DNA of 64,000 bases, taken from the NCBI RefSeq assembly GCF_006337125.1, contig NZ_CP040887.1:1550001-1614000 (forward strand), in the 5' to 3' direction. The notes below the pieces were generated by a model. It was not told where the DNA came from. It saw only the letters and a program-made list of their open reading frames with translations, and did not search any database. A program made the translations under genes and the position numbers. The stretch is from Serinicoccus chungangensis (GTDB taxonomy: Bacteria > Actinomycetota > Actinomycetes > Actinomycetales > Dermatophilaceae). Positions 61,440 to 64,000 of this stretch are shown piece after piece (positions within the stretch are counted from its first letter, which is position 1; each line of letters opens with the position of its first letter).

Positions 61440-61922
61440 ATGCCTGAGGACAGCGGGCGGACCGACCTCCCCGAGGCGATGGCCGAGCTCGCCGAGGACT
61501 TCCACGCGGTGAGCCAGCCCGAGCGGCTGCAGCTGCTGCTGGAGCTCTCGCGCGAGCTGCCGGCCCTGCCCGAGCGCTTCGACGGGAGCCTGGAGACCAT
61601 GGAGCGGGTCGACGAGTGCCAGTCACCCCTCTTCCTGGCGGTCGAGGTCGAGGACGACCCGGAGCACACGGTCCGGTTGTTCTTCGACGCCCCGGCCGAG
61701 GCGCCCACGACGCGCGGCTTCGCCGGGATCCTCCACGAGAGCCTGGACGGGCTGCCGGCCCGACAGGTCCTGGACGTCCCCGACGACGCCCCCTACCGGT
61801 TCGGGCTGGCCGAGGCCGTGTCCCCGCTGCGCATGCGGGGGATGGTCGGCATGCTGGGCCGGATCAAGCGACAGGTGCGGCTGCGTCACGACGCCCGCAC
61901 CGCCGAGCAGGAGAGCGCATGA
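61440..61922 (+). CDS. SufE-like sulfur acceptor protein
   Basis: The 160-residue protein has the SufE pattern: [17 protein letters not shown], the loop with the acceptor Cys in [16 protein letters not shown] (about residue 60) and the C-terminal helix [17 protein letters not shown]. SufE-type proteins take persulfide sulfur from SufS or rhodaneses and hand it to Fe-S or other sulfur-carrying proteins. The adjacency to a rhodanese is well known in actinobacteria. No suf cluster is near. It overlaps der by ATGA. Confidence 0.9.
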   Translation: MPEDSGRTDLPEAMAELAEDFHAVSQPERLQLLLELSRELPALPERFDGSLETMERVDECQSPLFLAVEVEDDPEHTVRLFFDAPAEAPTTRGFAGILHESLDGLPARQVLDVPDDAPYRFGLAEAVSPLRMRGMVGMLGRIKRQVRLRHDARTAEQESA

Positions 61923-63448
61923 GCGAGCCGCACGACGACGGCGACGTCCAGGTCGAGTGGACCGGCGGTGACCCCGACGCGCTGCCCGACCTCGAGCCCA
62001 CCGAGCAGGACGAGGCGCTGGAGCAGGCGCTGCGGGCCGGGCTCGTCGACTTCGAGCTCTCCGAGGAGGACCGGGCCCTGGTCGAGCGCGGCGAGCTCCC
62101 CGACGACGAGGAGACCGCCGCGGGCGGCCGCCCGGTCGTCGCGATCGTCGGCCGCCCCAACGTCGGAAAGTCCAGCCTGGTCAACCGGATCCTCGGACGC
62201 CGCGAGGCGGTCGTCGAGGACGTGCCCGGGGTCACCCGGGACCGGGTCGCCTACGACGCGGAGTGGTCCGGTCGGCGGTTCACCGTGGTCGACACCGGCG
62301 GCTGGGAGGTCGACGCGCAGGGCATCCACCTGCGGGTCGCCGAGCAGGCCGAGGTCGCGGTGGAGCTGGCCGACGCGGTGATGTTCGTCGTCGACGCCAC
62401 CGTCGGCGCGACCGACACCGACGAGCAGGTGGTCCGGCTGCTGCGGCGCGCCGGCAAGCCGGTCGTCCTGGTCGCCAACAAGGTGGACGACCAGCGCTTC
62501 GAGGCGGACGCCGCCGTGCTGTGGAGCCTGGGCCTCGGGCAGCCGTGGCCGGTGTCGGCCCTGCACGGCCGCGGCTCGGGCGACGTCCTCGACGCGCTGC
62601 TCGAGGTGCTGCCGCAGACCTCGTCGGTGGCCGGGCCCCACGAGCGTGGTGGCCCGCGACGGGTCGCCCTCCTCGGGCGCCCCAACGTCGGCAAGAGCTC
62701 CCTGCTCAACAAGCTCGCGGGGACCGAGCGGGTCGTCGTGGACGAGGTCGCCGGGACCACCCGCGACCCGGTCGACGAGCTCATCGAGCTCGGCGACGAC
62801 GGGAGGGTGTGGCGCTTCGTCGACACCGCGGGCATCCGCCGGCGGGTGCACCAGACCAAGGGCGCCGACTTCTACGCCTCGCTGCGCACCCAGGCCGCGC
62901 TGGAGAAGGCCGAGGTGGCCGTCGTCCTGGTGGACGTCTCCGAGCCCATCGCCGAGCAGGACATCCGGGTGATCCAGCAGGTCGTGGATGCCGGGCGGGC
63001 CCTGGTCGTGGCCTACAACAAGTGGGACGCCCTGGACGAGGAGCGGCGCTACTACCTCGAGCGGGAGATCGAGCGCGAGCTGGTCCAGATCACCTGGGCC
63101 CCGCGGGTCAACATCTCCGCGGCCACCGGGCGCAACGTCGCCAAGCTCGTCCCCGCGCTCGACACGGCGCTCGCCTCGTGGGACAGCCGGATCCCGACGG
63201 CCCGGCTCAACGCCTTCCTGGGCGAGGTCGTGGCCGGGCAGCCGCACCCGGTGCGCAGCGGCAAGCAGCCGAGGGTGCTCTTCGCGACGCAGGCCGACAC
63301 CCGCCCGCCCAAGTTCGTCATCTTCGCCTCGGGCTTCATCGAGGCGGGCTACCGGCGCTTCCTGGAGCGCCGGCTGCGGGAGCAGTTCGGGTTCGCCGGC
63401 ACGCCGATCGAGATCTCCGTGCGGGTCCGGGAGAAGCGCCGCCGCTGA
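61919..63448 (+). CDS. der: Ribosome biogenesis GTPase Der (EngA)
   Basis: The 509-residue GTPase has two G domains in a row: G1 in [18 protein letters not shown] (about residue 80) and [17 protein letters not shown] (about 250), G3 in VVDTGGWE and [10 protein letters not shown]4 NKVD and NKWD, followed by the KH-like C-terminal domain ([20 protein letters not shown]). The 65-residue acidic N-terminal extension is an actinobacterial addition. Der is needed for 50S ribosome assembly. It is the last gene before tRNA-Pro. Confidence 0.96.
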   Translation: MSEPHDDGDVQVEWTGGDPDALPDLEPTEQDEALEQALRAGLVDFELSEEDRALVERGELPDDEETAAGGRPVVAIVGRPNVGKSSLVNRILGRREAVVEDVPGVTRDRVAYDAEWSGRRFTVVDTGGWEVDAQGIHLRVAEQAEVAVELADAVMFVVDATVGATDTDEQVVRLLRRAGKPVVLVANKVDDQRFEADAAVLWSLGLGQPWPVSALHGRGSGDVLDALLEVLPQTSSVAGPHERGGPRRVALLGRPNVGKSSLLNKLAGTERVVVDEVAGTTRDPVDELIELGDDGRVWRFVDTAGIRRRVHQTKGADFYASLRTQAALEKAEVAVVLVDVSEPIAEQDIRVIQQVVDAGRALVVAYNKWDALDEERRYYLEREIERELVQITWAPRVNISAATGRNVAKLVPALDTALASWDSRIPTARLNAFLGEVVAGQPHPVRSGKQPRVLFATQADTRPPKFVIFASGFIEAGYRRFLERRLREQFGFAGTPIEISVRVREKRRR

Positions 63449-63524
63449 CCGACCGGGGGATTGGGTCAGCCGGGCACCGATGGGCTAACCTGATCCTCGC
63501 CCAGCCGGGCGGACAACAGAACAA

Positions 63525-63598
<74 letters not shown>

Positions 63599-63602
63599 CG
63601 AA

Positions 63603-63637
63603 AAGCCCTGGTGAGAGGTCCTCTCTCACCAGGGCTT
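63603..63637 (+). terminator. Hairpin terminator after tRNA-Pro
   Basis: Perfect 15-base arms AAGCCCTGGTGAGAG and its complement enclose a 5-base loop. TTCGTCGTGT follows without a T-run. Confidence 0.85.
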
Positions 63638-63787
63638 CGTCGTGTCCGGGGGAGGTCGGACGCGGCACAGCCCCGGAGGCCGCTGTTAGTGTCGGCCCAC
63701 ACCGGCCCCCGGGGTCGGACCCCGCCCGGCGCGCCACCTGTGCGCCAGGGTCTCGACACCGCGACGACTCCCGAGAAGGCCACCGTC
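63638..63787. other. Promoter and leader of the terminal transporter gene
   Basis: TTAGTGT near 63686 could be a -10 box. GAGAAGG lies 7 bases before the ATG. Several GC-rich inverted stretches occur, but I can assign none to a known riboswitch. Confidence 0.3.
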
Positions 63788-64000
63788 ATGGCAGAGGACC
63801 GACGACCGCCCCGCACCACGCGTGCCGCCGACGCCCGCCGGGCCGGACGACGGGCCAGCGCCTCCCTCGGCAAGCTCGACTACCAGCGCCCGAGGTACCC
63901 GCACGGCATCCATCCGGCCCTGGTGCCGGGGATCTCGGTGGACGAGCAGCGGCGCCGCTACGGCCTGAGCATGACGGTCTTCGCGCTGGCCGGCGTGCTC
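63788..64000 (+). CDS. Probable BCCT-family transporter, N-terminal fragment (runs off the window)
   Basis: Only the first 71 residues are present: a basic disordered stretch (Arg/Ala-rich to about residue 28), then YPHGIHPALVPGISVDEQRR and the start of a hydrophobic helix (LSMTVFALAGVL). The HPALxPGIS-V-xxQRRxYG pattern before the first membrane helix is what I associate with betaine/choline/carnitine transporters of actinobacteria. That family imports osmoprotectants with sodium. The fragment is too short for certainty. Confidence 0.5.
   Translation, partial: MAEDRRPPRTTRAADARRAGRRASASLGKLDYQRPRYPHGIHPALVPGISVDEQRRRYGLSMTVFALAGVL

Noticed and set aside
63638..63787. Riboswitch before the terminal transporter
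   Set aside because: GC-rich inverted stretches occur, but none matches a consensus that I can name.

Overview
The window is chromosomal DNA from a very GC-rich actinobacterium. Gene density is high, GTG starts are common, and many genes are joined by 4-bp stop/start overlaps (ATGA or GTGA). The marker gene neighbourhoods (ruvCAB-yajC-secDF-apt-rel; xerD-parA-scpA-scpB-rluB-cmk-der; pdxST next to a HIT protein) are those of Actinomycetota. My best guess is a Micrococcales member near Intrasporangiaceae or Ornithinimicrobiaceae. That placement comes from gene order and composition and was not tested by search.

Layout. Positions 1-2285: start of a phosphate acetyltransferase gene on the minus strand, a class IV aminotransferase, a secreted trypsin-fold serine protease and tRNA-Val(CAC). 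Positions 2286-12176: a foreign-looking island that begins directly after the tRNA. It holds an IS3-family element with perfect 25-bp inverted ends, a small hypothetical gene, a NucS-like PD-(D/E)XK protein, a DUF4268 protein, a frameshifted two-helix membrane protein, an ISL3-family element (24-bp inverted ends, exact 8-bp target duplication, frameshifted transposase) and an OLD-family ATPase/TOPRIM nuclease. It reads as a decaying defence-type island. Positions 12177-24645: housekeeping and small-molecule genes. These include a GntR-controlled cluster (aldolase, amidase, three-gene TRAP transporter) with a palindromic operator, thrS, an F420-type reductase, an ATP-grasp enzyme and a HIT protein. 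Positions 24778-29227: pdxS-pdxT, a GNAT enzyme and a SpoIID-like secreted protein with three cell-wall-binding repeats. Positions 29486-39526: yebC, ruvCAB, yajC-secD-secF, apt and the long (p)ppGpp synthetase/hydrolase. Positions 39678-46532: M18 aminopeptidase, DUF349 protein, MBL hydrolase, a second small alarmone synthetase, hisS and a cyclophilin lipoprotein. Positions 46648-54438: a YerC/TrpR-like regulator gene followed by a compact hisGDCBHAF(IE) operon. Positions 54499-64000: a membrane protein, xerD, parA, scpA, scpB, rluB, cmk, a rhodanese/SufE pair, der, tRNA-Pro(GGG) and the start of a probable BCCT transporter.

Most notable observations. (1) The histidine operon has the gene order, the gene fusions (bifunctional HisB and HisIE) and, as far as I can judge from memory, the protein sequence character of gamma-proteobacteria, especially xanthomonads, not of actinobacteria. 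This suggests transfer of a whole operon with its regulator. (2) The island after tRNA-Val gathers several nuclease-type proteins and two insertion sequences, one of which landed exactly on a stop codon. (3) At least eight genes show a -10-like hexamer 6-7 bases before the start codon, which suggests leaderless mRNAs. (4) The octamer GGTATGCC occurs about 20 times on the two strands but is absent from the island. (5) There are short structured or tandem repeats after rel and hisS.
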